Program-made: the position numbers and the translations under genes
Assembly: GCA_003240755.1 (NCBI GenBank)
Contig: QFNF01000010.1
Coordinates: 85,961-149,960 of the forward strand
DNA length: 64,000 nt
Reading direction: 5' to 3'
Source of the DNA: Sphingomonas hengshuiensis
GTDB taxonomy: Bacteria; Pseudomonadota; Alphaproteobacteria; Sphingomonadales; Sphingomonadaceae
Notes under the pieces: generated by a model
The model's database searches: none
What the model saw: only the letters and a program-made list of their open reading frames with translations
What the model was told of the DNA's origin: nothing
Shown here: one piece after another, positions 8,536-18,431 of the stretch
Layout of the letters: each line of letters starts with the position of its first letter
Position numbering within the stretch: the first letter of the stretch is position 1

Positions 8536-10827
8536 TCAGAGGCGGAAGCTGACGGTCCCGCCGATCGTGCGGAACGCCTCCGGCATCACGATCCTGACAT
8601 AGCCACCGGGGTTCAGGGTACCGGCACTGTACGGCGCGTAGAACCGTTGATCGAGGAGATTGCGGGCATAGACGCCGACGCGCCATTTTCCATCCTGTGC
8701 GCCAAAGCCGATCGTGCCGTTGAGAAGGCCGTAGGCGTCGATCCGCGCCTTGGGATCACCGATCACCGCCTGCGTATCGTCGCGCCACGCCCAGTTGACG
8801 CCCGCGTCGAGCGCATTGCCGTTACCCGTCGGCTGTTTGTAGTCGGCGCGCAGGACGTAGGACCATTCCGGCGCGTTGGGCAGCCTGAATCCCCGGTAGT
8901 TCGCCACCCGCGTCGTCGTCCCCGGTACGGTATAGCAACCGATGCCGACCACGGCGGACACGGGCTGGCCGGGATAGCATTGGCCCAGATAGTCCTGGAA
9001 CGTCGAGTCGTTATACGCCCCGCTCGCCGATATCCGCAGCGCATCGGTCAGCCGGAAACCCGTTTCCAGTTCCACACCGCGCGCGCGCAGCATGCCGGCG
9101 TTGGACAGGTAGAAGGCCGGCGGGGTGATCGTCGTGTCGAAGGTCTGCGCCTGGAAATCGCGGAAATTGGACCAGTAGAGCGTCAGGTTGAACGTGCCGC
9201 GCCCGTCGAGGAAAGCGGTCTTCGCACCGACCTCGTAGCTCTTTACCGTTTCCGGCCGGACCTTCCGGATGATGCCGCCGGTGCCGTCGATCGCCGGTCC
9301 CTTGAAGCCGGTGGTATAGGTTGCATAGAGCATCAGGTCGCGGCTCGGCTCGAATTGCAGACCGACCTTGCCGGAGACATTGTCTGCCTCCACCGTCCCG
9401 TCGTAATTCACCAGCGTACCAAGCGGCACTGCCGGGAAGGGCAGCTTGGTCACGACCAGCGTCCCGCGGTTGCGATCGTTGGTGTAGCGCAGGCCGCCGA
9501 TCACCTTCAGCGTTTCGGCGAGTGCGAAGGTAGCGTTGCCGAAGGCAGCCAGGCTGCGGACATTGCTGGCCTGATCGCGCCGTCCGCCGCCGACCACCAC
9601 CGGCGCGCCGTACAGGCCGTAATAGTTGCCATATTGCGTGGTCCAGCCGGCATTTTCGGTACGGTAGTAATAGAGGCCCAGCACATATTCGAGCCGCTGT
9701 GCCGCGGGCGAGGACAGCCGCAGTTCCTGCGTGAACTGGTTGCTGTCGAGCCCGCTGATGCTGTTGTTGAAGATGTCGGCGGGCGACCCGTCGAGATCGG
9801 CGCGCTGCGTCAGTTGTAGCTGGCGATAGGCGGTGATTGAGGTGAGCATGTGACCGCCAAGGTCGAGGTTCGCCTCCAGCGAAGTGGCGCGAAGCGTATT
9901 GGCGGCGGTCCAGTCGCCGTCCATGTAGCTCTTGTAGACATCCGGGCCCGGCTTTTCGCGGAAACGGGCAAATTGCGAATTGTAGAGCGTGCTGGTGCCA
10001 AGCGATTCGATAATCGACGCGTCGCGGGCGAAGCCGGTCTGATATTCGCCCGACACCAGCAACGACAGCGTGTCGGTCGGCCGCCACAGCAGCTTCGCAC
10101 GAACGCCGTTGTTGCGGCGATCGCCGACCGCGCGCGCCGGGTCGAGCACATAGGGGATGGCGCCGTCCTGCGCATTGGCGAAGCCCGATACCCGAAGCGC
10201 CAGCCGATCGCCCAGCGGCACGTTCGCGGTCGCCTGTGCTACCCGGTCGTTGCGTTCGCCAAGGCGCAGGCTGAAGTCCATGGTCGACTCACCCAGCCGC
10301 GGCTTGCGGCTGATGACCTGGATCACGCCGGCGGACGAATTCTTGCCGAACAGCGTTCCTTGCGGCCCGCGCAGCACCTCGACGCGCTCGATGTCGGAAA
10401 AGCCGGTCGCGCCGGGATCGCGCGACAGGCCGATGACGACGCCATCGATCACCAGGCCGACGGTCTGCTCGACGCCGCTGTCGTAGCTTTGCGTGCCGAT
10501 GCCGCGGATCTGATAGCCGCCGCCGTTCGATACCGGGTTGGTTGACGAGAAGGTGATGTTGGGCGCGAGATACTGGATGTCGGTGACTTCCTTCAGCCCC
10601 GATTGCTCCAGCGCCTGCCCCGATACCGCGGTGACGGCGAGCGGCACGTCCTGCAGTCGCTGTTCGCGGCGCGTGGCGGTGACGACAATGTCGTTGCCCG
10701 TTTCCGACGTCGCGACGGATGCGTTGTCGGACGTCGTTTGTGCGGACGCGGCGTCCGGCAGCATTGCCGCAAGCGATCCCATCGCCGACCCGAGCAGGGC
10801 GGCACGTATAACAAGTCGAGCAGACAT
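8536..10827 (-). CDS. TonB-dependent receptor of the GH3/GH20 glycan locus
   Basis: A 763-residue receptor with a signal peptide ending DAASAQ and a TonB-box/plug start NDIVVTATRREQRLQDVPLA, which is the form typical of sphingomonad receptors. Further plug motifs are YQIRGIGTQSYDSGVEQTVG and VEVLRGPQGTLFGKNSSAGV. The barrel ends in TIGGTVSFRL. GGAGG lies 8 bases before the ATG. It is divergent from the tetR-GH3-esterase operon and shares a candidate operator motif with it (10892-10920), so it most likely imports oligosaccharides or glycosides handled by those enzymes. A ferric-siderophore role cannot be excluded from sequence alone, but the neighbourhood argues for a carbohydrate-type substrate. 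Confidence 0.93.
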   Translation of the reverse strand: MSARLVIRAALLGSAMGSLAAMLPDAASAQTTSDNASVATSETGNDIVVTATRREQRLQDVPLAVTAVSGQALEQSGLKEVTDIQYLAPNITFSSTNPVSNGGGYQIRGIGTQSYDSGVEQTVGLVIDGVVIGLSRDPGATGFSDIERVEVLRGPQGTLFGKNSSAGVIQVISRKPRLGESTMDFSLRLGERNDRVAQATANVPLGDRLALRVSGFANAQDGAIPYVLDPARAVGDRRNNGVRAKLLWRPTDTLSLLVSGEYQTGFARDASIIESLGTSTLYNSQFARFREKPGPDVYKSYMDGDWTAANTLRATSLEANLDLGGHMLTSITAYRQLQLTQRADLDGSPADIFNNSISGLDSNQFTQELRLSSPAAQRLEYVLGLYYYRTENAGWTTQYGNYYGLYGAPVVVGGGRRDQASNVRSLAAFGNATFALAETLKVIGGLRYTNDRNRGTLVVTKLPFPAVPLGTLVNYDGTVEADNVSGKVGLQFEPSRDLMLYATYTTGFKGPAIDGTGGIIRKVRPETVKSYEVGAKTAFLDGRGTFNLTLYWSNFRDFQAQTFDTTITPPAFYLSNAGMLRARGVELETGFRLTDALRISASGAYNDSTFQDYLGQCYPGQPVSAVVGIGCYTVPGTTTRVANYRGFRLPNAPEWSYVLRADYKQPTGNGNALDAGVNWAWRDDTQAVIGDPKARIDAYGLLNGTIGFGAQDGKWRVGVYARNLLDQRFYAPYSAGTLNPGGYVRIVMPEAFRTIGGTVSFRL

Positions 10828-10891
10828 TCACGATCCTCCACCGGAAACCGGCATCCCCCTGCCGATCGTCAGGAGGAAAGCTTCCATAGGA

Positions 10892-10920
10892 TTTACAGTC
10901 AGTCAATACCGTTTGTTACT
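10892..10920. promoter_or_regulatory. Candidate TetR-family operator, site 1 (receptor promoter)
   Basis: TTTACAGTCAGT followed by a TTTGTTAC end, about 65 bases upstream of the receptor ATG. It matches the sites at 11217 and 16131 (TTTACGGTCA... with a GTAA end) apart from about 4 extra bases in the middle. The reverse strand contains TTGACT, a possible -35 element, so a bound repressor would block the promoter. Confidence 0.5.
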
Positions 10921-11216
10921 GTTCGACGACGCTTTCGATGGCAGGCTGCTGACCATGGTCCAGTTGGTGGGGGCAGGGCATGGTCGCTGGTGCGTCGATG
11001 CCGATGGCTGCAGCGCCGACACTGCTCGATCGCCTTGCCGCGGCGATCCGATGGCAATGCTGCCCTGCCGAAGCAGGACAAATGCCGAGCGGAACCAATA
11101 GGATGGAGTTCCCGAAGGTCGGTGCAGCCATCGCTGCGGTCTTGTCGTTCGGCACCGCACACCGCCCGGTCCTCCCGCTTTCTTTTGCTCTTGCCACGAC
11201 CCCGGCAGGCTCCTAG

Positions 11217-11240
11217 TTTACGGTCAGTGTTGCTTGTAAA
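11217..11240. promoter_or_regulatory. Candidate TetR-family operator, site 2 (tetR operon)
   Basis: TTTACGGTCA, nine bases, then GTAAA. It ends 11 bases before the tetR start at 11252 and has TTTAC/GTAAA inverted ends. Its position immediately before the regulator fits autoregulation. The 296 bases between this site and site 1 hold no gene I can support. Confidence 0.55.
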
Positions 11241-11251
11241 TGGAGAGTGAA

Positions 11252-11881
11252 ATGGCGGAGCCCCGGCGACGCACACAGGCAGAACGTAGCGCGGGGACGC
11301 GCCAATTGCTGCTCGATGCGGCCGTTCGCTGCCTGCACGCGCATGGATACAGCGCGACCACGACGATGCTGGTCGCCGAGGATGCGGGCGTCAGCCGCGG
11401 CGCGATGCTGCATCAGTTTCGTACCAAGGCCGACCTAATGACCTTTGTGGTGGAGGCGGTGTTCGAGCAGGAGGTCGCCGCCTATGGCGAACTCCTGGGC
11501 GGCATCACCGACCCTGCCGAACGGCTTCTGGCCTATCCCGAGGCGGTATGGACGGTGCTGAGCCGGCCATCGGGCGTGGCGGTCCTCGAAATCCTCCAGG
11601 GATCACGCAGTGACGCGACGCTGCGCGACATGCTGGAACCGGTACAGGCCCGGATCGAGCAGCAGGCACTCGCCTTCACCCGCCTGGCACAGGGCGATGG
11701 CCGGCGCGAGGGCGCGATCGCGCTGATGCGGCTGGTCGTCTGGGCGATGCGGGGGCTGTCGATCGCCGATGTGCTCGACCCGCAGCACAACATGCACGGG
11801 TCGGTAAAGTTATTGAAGCTGCTGCTGCGGGCCGGGCTGGAAACCGGCGTGTTGACGGCAACCATCGAGAAAGAGGGATGA
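11252..11881 (+). CDS. TetR-family transcriptional regulator
   Basis: A 209-residue regulator. The N-terminal TetR helix-turn-helix is at about residues 8-55 (RSAGTRQLLLDAAVRCLHAH, YSATTTMLVAEDAGVSRGAM, LHQFRTKADLM), followed by an all-helical ligand domain. The ATG at 11252 is preferred over the in-frame ATG at 11240 because GGAGAG precedes it at a normal distance, while the upstream ATG overlaps the operator-like motif. It is translationally coupled to the GH3 gene (ATGATGA overlap). The three copies of the motif TTTACRGTCA at the receptor, at tetR itself and at the GH20 gene suggest this protein controls the glycan locus. The inducer would be a sugar or aglycone released by the enzymes (inference). 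Confidence 0.92.
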   Translation: MAEPRRRTQAERSAGTRQLLLDAAVRCLHAHGYSATTTMLVAEDAGVSRGAMLHQFRTKADLMTFVVEAVFEQEVAAYGELLGGITDPAERLLAYPEAVWTVLSRPSGVAVLEILQGSRSDATLRDMLEPVQARIEQQALAFTRLAQGDGRREGAIALMRLVVWAMRGLSIADVLDPQHNMHGSVKLLKLLLRAGLETGVLTATIEKEG

Positions 11882-14148
11882 TGAAGGACATGATGAAGGT
11901 CGCCATGGCGATCATGGCGACGACGGCGATGCCGACCCAGCTTTGGGCACAGTCGGCGAATGCGACCGCGAAGCCGGGCAAATGGACCGACGCATCGCTT
12001 CCCGTCGAGGAACGGGCGACCGCGCTGGTCGATGCGATGACGCCCGCCGAACAGGCGTCGCTCACGCAATCCACCGTCGGCGCCAGCCTGCTCGACCTGG
12101 GCGTGGCGCTGCCGTCGTTCATCCCGGAATCGATGCGCATTCCGAAGCCTGCCGGATCGATCGGCACCGCAGGCTATGTCCGTGCCATCCCGCGGGTCGA
12201 CTTCCCCGCGCTGCACCTGGCCGACGCCAGCCTGGGCGTCGCCGACATCGGCTATCTTCGCCCCGGGCAGCAATCGACCGCGCTGCCCTCCACGCTGTCG
12301 CTCGCCGCGACCTTCGATCCGGCACAGGCACGCGCGGCGGGCGACCTGATCGGGCGCGAGGCGTTCGCCAAGGGCATCAACGTGATGCTGGCAGGCGGCG
12401 TCAACCTTGCGCGTGAGCCGCGCAACGGGCGCAATTTCGAGTATCTGGGCGAGGACCCGCTGCTCGGCGGGCGGCTGGTCGGCGAACAGATCGCCGGCAT
12501 CCAGCAGCATCACGTCGCCGCGACGATCAAGCATTTCGCAGTGAACCCGCAGGAAAGCGGTCGCTTCGTCTATGATGCGCGACTGTCCGACGCGGCGTTG
12601 CGCGAAAGCGACCTGCTGGCGTTCGAGATCGGCATCAAGGCGGGCAGGCCCGCGTCGGTGATGTGCGCGTACAACAAGGTCAACGGCGCCTATGCGTGCG
12701 AGAATCCGTACCTGCTGCGCGACGTGCTGAAGGGCGACTGGAACTATCCCGGCTGGGTGATGTCGGACTGGGGCGCGGTGCACAGCCTGAAGCCGTCGAT
12801 CGATGCGGGGCTCGACCAGCAATCGCCGCAGGACGTGAATTATTTTGACGGGATCGAAAATGCGGTCGCGGCAGGCGAATTGAAGGCCGGGCAGGTGCGA
12901 GAGATGGCGCTGCGCATCGTGCGATCGATGATCGCGGTCGGCGCGCTCGACCATCGCGCGGTGCCGGGCGGCACGATCGACCGCGAGGCGCACAGCGCGA
13001 AGGCGCAGGCGATGGCGGAGGCCGGCATCGTCCTGCTGAAGAACGACGGCGTGCTGCCACTGGCGAAGACCGCGCGGCGGATCGCGGTGATCGGCCGCAC
13101 TGCCGCGATCGGCGTACCGATCGGCGGCGGATCGTCACAGGTCATTCCCTGGGGCGGCGTCCATCGCGACGCGCCCGACCAGGCATCGCTTACCGCGCTG
13201 CTGGCGCCAAGCTACACGCGTGGCGCTCCGCTCAAGGCGTTGCAGGCAGCGATGCCGGGCGCGACGGTGACGTTCGACGACGGCAGCGATCCGGCGCGCG
13301 CGGCGGCAGCGGCGAAGGCCGCCGATATCGCGATCGTCTATGCCGTCAAGCCCGAGGTCGAAGGGGTCGACCATGCCGATCTGTCGCTGCCGGCCGGACA
13401 GGACGCGCTGATCGACGCGGTGGCAGGCGCGAACCGCCGGACGGTGGTGGTGCTCGAAACCGGCAATCCGGTGACGATGCCGTGGCTGGGCAAGGTCGGC
13501 GCGGTCATGGAGGCATGGTTCGCCGGGCAGCGCGGCGGCGAGGCGATCGCCGCGATCCTGACCGGCGCCAGCGCGCCGCAGGGCCGCCTACCGATCAGCT
13601 TCCCGGCCGGCACGGACCAGTTGCCGCACAAGACCGTCACCGGCTACGATCCCGCCAAGCAGCGACCTTTGGGCATCGGCGTCACCTACGACCCGTTCCC
13701 GATCGACTATGTCGAGGGCAGCGATATCGGCTATCGCTGGTATGAGAAGACGGGTGCGAAGCCGTTGTTTCCGTTCGGCTATGGTCTGACCTATACCAGC
13801 TTCGCCTATACCGGACTGTCGAAGGCGGACGGCGCTGCGCTGACCGTGAAGGCGCGGATCACCAACACCGGCAAGCGCGAAGGGACCGAGGTGGCGCAGC
13901 TCTATGTCGCGCCGCCGGGGCGCACGCATCGGCTGGCGGGCTGGGCCAAGGTGACGCTGAAGCCCGGCGAAACGCGCGAAGTGACGATCGCCGCCGATCC
14001 GTGGCTGCTGCTGTCCTATGACGACGGTGCGAAGCAATGGGTGCGGCCGGCGGGCGATTATCGCTTCTTCGTCGGCAAGTCGGCGGGCGAGCCGGTGCTG
14101 ACCGGCACCGCGACGCTGACCGCCGCGACGCAAGCGCGCAGCCGGTGA
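11878..14148 (+). CDS. bglX: Glycoside hydrolase family 3 beta-glucosidase (BglX-like)
   Basis: A 756-residue exported glycosidase. A signal peptide ends near TQLWAQ. The N-terminal (beta/alpha)8 domain carries the GH3 signature with the catalytic aspartate D297 in [10 protein letters not shown], and the substrate-site segment TIKHFAVN. The alpha/beta sandwich domain ([20 protein letters not shown], then QRGGEAIA) supplies the acid/base region. A C-terminal fibronectin-III-like domain ([28 protein letters not shown]) completes the usual BglX architecture and length. It would release glucose or a similar beta-linked terminal sugar in the periplasm. It is second in the operon after tetR and overlaps the esterase start by 4 bases. 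Beta-xylosidase or another GH3 specificity is possible. Confidence 0.93.
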   Translation: MMKDMMKVAMAIMATTAMPTQLWAQSANATAKPGKWTDASLPVEERATALVDAMTPAEQASLTQSTVGASLLDLGVALPSFIPESMRIPKPAGSIGTAGYVRAIPRVDFPALHLADASLGVADIGYLRPGQQSTALPSTLSLAATFDPAQARAAGDLIGREAFAKGINVMLAGGVNLAREPRNGRNFEYLGEDPLLGGRLVGEQIAGIQQHHVAATIKHFAVNPQESGRFVYDARLSDAALRESDLLAFEIGIKAGRPASVMCAYNKVNGAYACENPYLLRDVLKGDWNYPGWVMSDWGAVHSLKPSIDAGLDQQSPQDVNYFDGIENAVAAGELKAGQVREMALRIVRSMIAVGALDHRAVPGGTIDREAHSAKAQAMAEAGIVLLKNDGVLPLAKTARRIAVIGRTAAIGVPIGGGSSQVIPWGGVHRDAPDQASLTALLAPSYTRGAPLKALQAAMPGATVTFDDGSDPARAAAAAKAADIAIVYAVKPEVEGVDHADLSLPAGQDALIDAVAGANRRTVVVLETGNPVTMPWLGKVGAVMEAWFAGQRGGEAIAAILTGASAPQGRLPISFPAGTDQLPHKTVTGYDPAKQRPLGIGVTYDPFPIDYVEGSDIGYRWYEKTGAKPLFPFGYGLTYTSFAYTGLSKADGAALTVKARITNTGKREGTEVAQLYVAPPGRTHRLAGWAKVTLKPGETREVTIAADPWLLLSYDDGAKQWVRPAGDYRFFVGKSAGEPVLTGTATLTAATQARSR

Positions 14149-15713
14149 GGGCGGTGCGCGCACTGTCGCTCGCCGCCGCCGCCGTTACGCTGGCGGCGGC
14201 CGGTGCGCCGCCGCCGGTGGTGGCGATGCGCGACGGGCGGCTGCGCGGTGCCGCCGAACAGGGGGTCGAGGTGTTCCGCGGCATACCCTTCGCCGCGCCG
14301 CCCGTGGGCGCGCTGCGCTGGCGCCCGCCGCAGCCGGCGGCGCGCTGGACGGGGGTGCGCGACGCGGCGCGGCTGGGGCATGACTGTATCCGCACCCCGC
14401 CGGAGCCGGGCTTCGAACCGTCGGAGGATTGCCTGTACCTCAACGTCTGGCGTCCGGCCGGCGCGCGGGCGGGCCGGCGGCTGCCGGTGATCGTGTGGGT
14501 TCATGGCGGCGCGTTCATCAGCGGATCGAACGCGCCCGCCGAGGCATCGGGTGCCGGCTTCGCGCGCGATGGCGTGATCCTCGTCGCGCCCAACTACCGG
14601 CTCGGGCGGTTCGGCTTCTTCGCCTTTCCCGCGCTCAGCGCCGAACATCCGGGCGAGCCGAAGGGCAATTACGGCTATCTCGACCAGATCGCCGCGCTGC
14701 GCTGGGTGCGCGACAATATCGCGGCCTTCGGGGGAGATCCCGGCAACGTCACGCTGATGGGCGAATCGGCCGGGGGCGAGGCGGTGCTGTCGCTCGCCGG
14801 TTCGCCGCTGGCGCGCGGGCTGTTCCGCCGCGTCATCGCACAGTCGGGTGGCGGGCGGACGCAGTTGCTGGGAGAGCAGAAGCTGCGCGAAGACACCCCC
14901 GAACACCCCTCTGCCGAAAAGATCGGGATCGCCTTCGCCGCCTCGGCCGGGGTGGCGGGGGAGGATGCGGCGGCATTGGCGAAACTGCGCGCGCTGCCCG
15001 CCGCGATGATCGCGCGCGGGCTGACACCGATCGGGCTGCTCGCGCTGGGCGAGCGCGCGCGTTTCTCCGGCCCGATGATCGATGGCCGCATCGTCCCCGC
15101 CGATCCCGCCACCGCGCTGGCGGCGGCGCCCGCGCTGCCGATCATCACCGGCACCGACGACATGGACCTGGGGCTGTTCCGCGCCGCAAGCAAGGACGCG
15201 GCCTTCGCCACCTTCGGCCCCGACGCGGCGCGGGCGCGCGCGGCCTATGATCCCGACGGCACGACGTCGCTGGCCGACATCAATGGCATGATCGGGCGCG
15301 ACCGGCTGATGATCGAACCCGCGCGGCTGGTCGCCCGCCGGTATGCCGCGAAGCCGGCGCCGGCGTGGCAGTTCCGTTTCTCCTATGTCGCGCGCTCGTT
15401 GGCGGGGAAGCCGATCAGGGGCGCGGAACATGCGAGCGAGGTCGCCTATGCCTTCGACACGCTGCCCGCCCGGCTGGGCGCGGACAAGGTGACGGCGGCG
15501 GATGCGGCGGTGGCGACGATGCTCCACCGTTACTGGATCAACTTCGCCCGTACCGGCGACCCCAATGGCGCCGGCCTGCCCGCTTGGCCGCGCGTGACGC
15601 CCACGGGCAACGAGTTGCTGGAGTTCCAGCCGGACGGGCGCGCGGTGGCGAAGGCCGACCCCTGGGCGGCGCGGCTCGACGTCACCGAAGCTGCCGCCCC
15701 CCGGACGCGATGA
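14145..15713 (+). CDS. Type B carboxylesterase (exported)
   Basis: A 522-residue alpha/beta hydrolase of the carboxylesterase/para-nitrobenzyl-esterase family. It has a short hydrophobic leader ([14 protein letters not shown]), the family start [30 protein letters not shown], the oxyanion-hole VWVHGGAF and the nucleophile elbow GESAGG with S208. A histidine near the C-terminus ([15 protein letters not shown]) fits the triad. The start is a GTG at 14145 overlapping the GH3 stop (GTGA), so translation is coupled; a GTG at 14154 is an alternative. In this operon it probably removes acyl or aryl ester groups from imported glycosides or glycans before or during GH3 attack (inference from context). 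Confidence 0.9.
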   Translation: MRAVRALSLAAAAVTLAAAGAPPPVVAMRDGRLRGAAEQGVEVFRGIPFAAPPVGALRWRPPQPAARWTGVRDAARLGHDCIRTPPEPGFEPSEDCLYLNVWRPAGARAGRRLPVIVWVHGGAFISGSNAPAEASGAGFARDGVILVAPNYRLGRFGFFAFPALSAEHPGEPKGNYGYLDQIAALRWVRDNIAAFGGDPGNVTLMGESAGGEAVLSLAGSPLARGLFRRVIAQSGGGRTQLLGEQKLREDTPEHPSAEKIGIAFAASAGVAGEDAAALAKLRALPAAMIARGLTPIGLLALGERARFSGPMIDGRIVPADPATALAAAPALPIITGTDDMDLGLFRAASKDAAFATFGPDAARARAAYDPDGTTSLADINGMIGRDRLMIEPARLVARRYAAKPAPAWQFRFSYVARSLAGKPIRGAEHASEVAYAFDTLPARLGADKVTAADAAVATMLHRYWINFARTGDPNGAGLPAWPRVTPTGNELLEFQPDGRAVAKADPWAARLDVTEAAAPRTR

Positions 15714-15720
15714 CCGCAAC

Positions 15721-15753
15721 CGGACCCGGCGCGGTTCGTCCGCACCGGGTCCG
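15721..15753. terminator. Bidirectional hairpin terminator
   Basis: A 14-position stem with one mismatch (15721-15734 with 15740-15753) closes a TTCGT loop. It lies between the convergent esterase stop (15713) and the small secreted protein stop (15759). It probably serves both transcripts. Confidence 0.65.
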
Positions 15754-15758
15754 CGTCG

Positions 15759-16064
15759 TTACTTGGCGGCGTTCAGCGCAGCGGTGACGGCGGCCAGCTT
15801 CTCATCGGTGATCGCGCCACCCGAATAGGGCTGGAGCTGGCGCAGGCTCATCGCCTTGAACGAATCGAACATCGGATGCGTCAGCAGCGTCGGCATCTCC
15901 TTTTCCATCACCGCCTTGCCCTTCGGACTGGCGATGATCGCCTCGATCGGCGTGTCGGGGCCCAGTGCGGCGACCGGCGCGGGCGTCGGCGTGGCTGGCG
16001 GAGTGGCCTGGGCCATCGCGGCGGCGGGCATCGCAATCAGGGCAAGCGCAAGAACGGTACGCAT
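15759..16064 (-). CDS. Small secreted protein of unknown function
   Basis: A 101-residue protein with a clear signal peptide (MRTVLALALIAMPAAAMAQA) and a Pro/Thr/Ala-rich linker. A compact helical domain of about 65 residues follows (TPIEAIIASPKGKAVMEKEM, PTLLTHPMFDSFKAMSLRQL, then GGAITDEKLAAVTAALN). The start at 16064 has GGAGGAG 8 bases upstream; the ATG at 16070 is too close. I cannot name the family. It is divergent from the GH20 gene and shares the intergenic site at 16131-16154, so it is probably expressed with the glycan locus. A role as a binding or accessory factor for the hydrolases is only a guess. Confidence 0.72.
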   Translation of the reverse strand: MRTVLALALIAMPAAAMAQATPPATPTPAPVAALGPDTPIEAIIASPKGKAVMEKEMPTLLTHPMFDSFKAMSLRQLQPYSGGAITDEKLAAVTAALNAAK

Positions 16065-16130
16065 CGACATATCTCCTCCATCGCCCGACCATCCGATGGC
16101 AGGCTTGTCATAACCTTGCATTACCCCGTA

Positions 16131-16154
16131 TTTACGGTCAATGTTGTTTGTAAG
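16131..16154. promoter_or_regulatory. Candidate TetR-family operator, site 3 (GH20 / small protein)
   Basis: TTTACGGTCA, nine bases, then GTAAG. Bases 1-10 are identical to site 2 and the remainder differs at only a few positions. It lies between the divergent small secreted protein and the GH20 gene, 23 bases before the GH20 ATG. Confidence 0.55.
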
Positions 16155-16177
16155 TTCTGCAGCAAGGGGGTGACGCC

Positions 16178-18337
16178 ATGGACCGGATCTTCAACGGCAA
16201 GCAGCGGTTCGGTGCCGCCGTTCTCGGCCTGCTGCTGCCCACGGCGGCGCTGGCGGGACCGGTCGCGCTGATGCCGCAGCCGCGCAGTGTCGCGCCCGGG
16301 GTCGGCGGCGCGCTGAGCGTGGCGGGGCCGTTCGCAGTGCGATGGACGGACTGTGGCGGCACGCCGACGCTCGATCGCGCCGCCGCGCGGCTGCGCGACG
16401 ATGTGCAGCGCCAGACCGGGCTGGTCCTCGACCCGGCCCGCGCGGTACCGGTGCGCGTGACGTGCCGTTCGACCGGTGCGGCCGCCGATGCGGGCGAGGG
16501 CTATCGCCTGACGGTCGCCACCGATGGCATCGCGATCGACGCCGATGGTCCGACCGGGGGCTTGCGCGCGCTGGCGACGCTGCGCCAACTCGTCGGCCTG
16601 TCGCCGGCCGGCATCGCTATCCCGTTGCAGACGATCGAGGACGGCCCGCGCTTTTCATGGCGCGGGGTGATGATCGACACGGTGCGGCACTTCGTCACCC
16701 CCGCCACGATCCGTCGGCAGATCGACGCGATGGAGCGGGTGAAGCTCAACACGCTCCACCTGCACCTGTCCGACGACCAGGGCTTCCGCGTCGAGAGCCG
16801 GCGCTATCCCAGGCTCAATGCCGCCGGTCCGTTCTTCACGCAGGCGGAGATCCGCGACCTGGTATCCTATGCCGCCGATCGCGGCGTGCGGATCGTGCCC
16901 GAATTCGACGTGCCGGGGCACACCACCGCGATCGTCAAAGCCTATCCCGAGGTCGGCGTGGTGGCGAAGGCGAAGTCGTTCGGCCAGCCGCAGGTCGCGC
17001 TCAACCCCGCCGCGCCGGCGACCTATCGCTTCCTCGAACGGCTGTTCGGCGAGATGGCGCCGCTGTTTCCCGATCCGCATTTCCATGTCGGCGGCGACGA
17101 GGTGGGCGCGCAGGTGTGGGACGATGCCGCCGACGTCAAGGCGCTGATGGCGCGCGAGAAGCTGGCCGATCGCAAGGCGGTGGAGGGCTATTTCGCGCGC
17201 CGCGTCGCCGGCATCGTGCGCGGGCTGGGCAAGACGATGATCGGCTGGGAGGAAGTTGCCGCCGCCGGCGTGCCGCAGGACGTGGTGGTGCAGGCGTGGC
17301 AGACGTCGAATGCGATGGCGGCCGCCACCGCGGCCGGGCATCGCACGATCGCCTCGGCGGGCTATTACCTCAACCTGCTGCGTCCGGCCGACAGCATGTA
17401 TGCGATCGATCCGGCGGCGACCGCGGCGGCGGGGCTGGCGCCCGATTACGCGGCTGCGCTGAAGAAGACGAACCCGCTGCTCGCCGGCTTCATCACCGAC
17501 GCGCTGGTCGATTTCCCGCACGCGCCGCTGACGGCGGCGCAGGAAAAATTGCTGATCGGCGGCGAGGCGCCGTTGTGGGGCGAGATCGCGAGCGACGAGC
17601 TGGTCGACCATCATATGTGGCCGCGCGCCGCCGTGCTGGCGGAGCGGTTCTGGTCGCGCCGCGATGTCACCGATCCGCGCGACATGTACCGCCGGCTGGC
17701 GATCGTCTCCGACCAATTGTCGGCGACCGGGCTGGACGATCGCGCGACGCAGGCGCGGATGGCGATGCGGATCGCGCCCGACGACGACGGTGCGGTCGCG
17801 ATGCTGCTGTCGCTGACCGGCCCGGTGCGCAACATGGCGCACGACCATCGCATCAGGGCGATGCTGGCAGGCAGGACGATCGTCCAGTCGCTCAACGCGC
17901 TCGCCGATGCGGCGCCGGTCGACAGCCTGACGGCGCGCCGCTTCGCCGACGATGCTGCGCGCTATGTCGCCGGGGAGCGCGCGCTGGCGCCGTCGCTGGC
18001 GGCGCGGCTGACGGCATGGCGCGACAATGACGCGCGGTTCGCGCGCGCGGCGGGGGGCAATCCGCTGCTGGAGGCGGCGCTGCCGACCTCGGCGCAGATC
18101 GCGGCGCTGGCGCGGGCGGGTGCCGATGCGCTGGCGGCGATCGAGGCGGGCCGGACGCTGTCGCCGGAACGGGTCGCGGAGGCGAAGACGCTGCTCGATA
18201 CGCTGGCGGCGCAGGAGGCGGCATCGTGGCGGCCGTTCGACCCCTTCTTCAACGCACAGCCCCCCGCCGACCTGATCGTCAAGATCGGCCCGGGCATCCG
18301 TACGCTGGTCGAGGCTGGCGGAAGCGTGCGGCGATAG
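16178..18337 (+). CDS. Glycoside hydrolase family 20 beta-N-acetylhexosaminidase
   Basis: A 719-residue exported enzyme with a signal peptide ending AALAG. An N-terminal GH20b-like alpha/beta domain (about residues 25-145) precedes the GH20 barrel, which begins PRFSWRGVMIDTVRHFVTPA. Barrel landmarks are LNTLHLHLSDDQGFRVESRR, VPEFDVPGHTTA and the catalytic pair D307-E308 in FHVGGDEVGAQ. A long helical C-terminal region (about residues 510-719) follows. The enzyme hydrolyses terminal beta-linked GlcNAc or GalNAc by substrate-assisted catalysis, probably in the periplasm. The candidate operator at 16131 ties it to the GH3/esterase/receptor genes, so the glycan handled here may contain both hexosamine and glucose-type residues. 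No GlcNAc transporter or deacetylase is adjacent. Confidence 0.93.
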   Translation: MDRIFNGKQRFGAAVLGLLLPTAALAGPVALMPQPRSVAPGVGGALSVAGPFAVRWTDCGGTPTLDRAAARLRDDVQRQTGLVLDPARAVPVRVTCRSTGAAADAGEGYRLTVATDGIAIDADGPTGGLRALATLRQLVGLSPAGIAIPLQTIEDGPRFSWRGVMIDTVRHFVTPATIRRQIDAMERVKLNTLHLHLSDDQGFRVESRRYPRLNAAGPFFTQAEIRDLVSYAADRGVRIVPEFDVPGHTTAIVKAYPEVGVVAKAKSFGQPQVALNPAAPATYRFLERLFGEMAPLFPDPHFHVGGDEVGAQVWDDAADVKALMAREKLADRKAVEGYFARRVAGIVRGLGKTMIGWEEVAAAGVPQDVVVQAWQTSNAMAAATAAGHRTIASAGYYLNLLRPADSMYAIDPAATAAAGLAPDYAAALKKTNPLLAGFITDALVDFPHAPLTAAQEKLLIGGEAPLWGEIASDELVDHHMWPRAAVLAERFWSRRDVTDPRDMYRRLAIVSDQLSATGLDDRATQARMAMRIAPDDDGAVAMLLSLTGPVRNMAHDHRIRAMLAGRTIVQSLNALADAAPVDSLTARRFADDAARYVAGERALAPSLAARLTAWRDNDARFARAAGGNPLLEAALPTSAQIAALARAGADALAAIEAGRTLSPERVAEAKTLLDTLAAQEAASWRPFDPFFNAQPPADLIVKIGPGIRTLVEAGGSVRR

Positions 18338-18431
18338 CGCCGCCGCCCCCTTTGCGCATCGCCCCATCCCCGGCGGTCGGCGGCAGGGCACGGGCATGAA
18401 GAGGTAATCCGGGACTGTACGGAGCCTCCGC

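Noticed and set aside
10980..11216. 78-codon frame between the receptor and tetR genes
   Set aside because: No clear ribosome binding site, no recognisable family; it could be a small protein but nothing supports it over chance.
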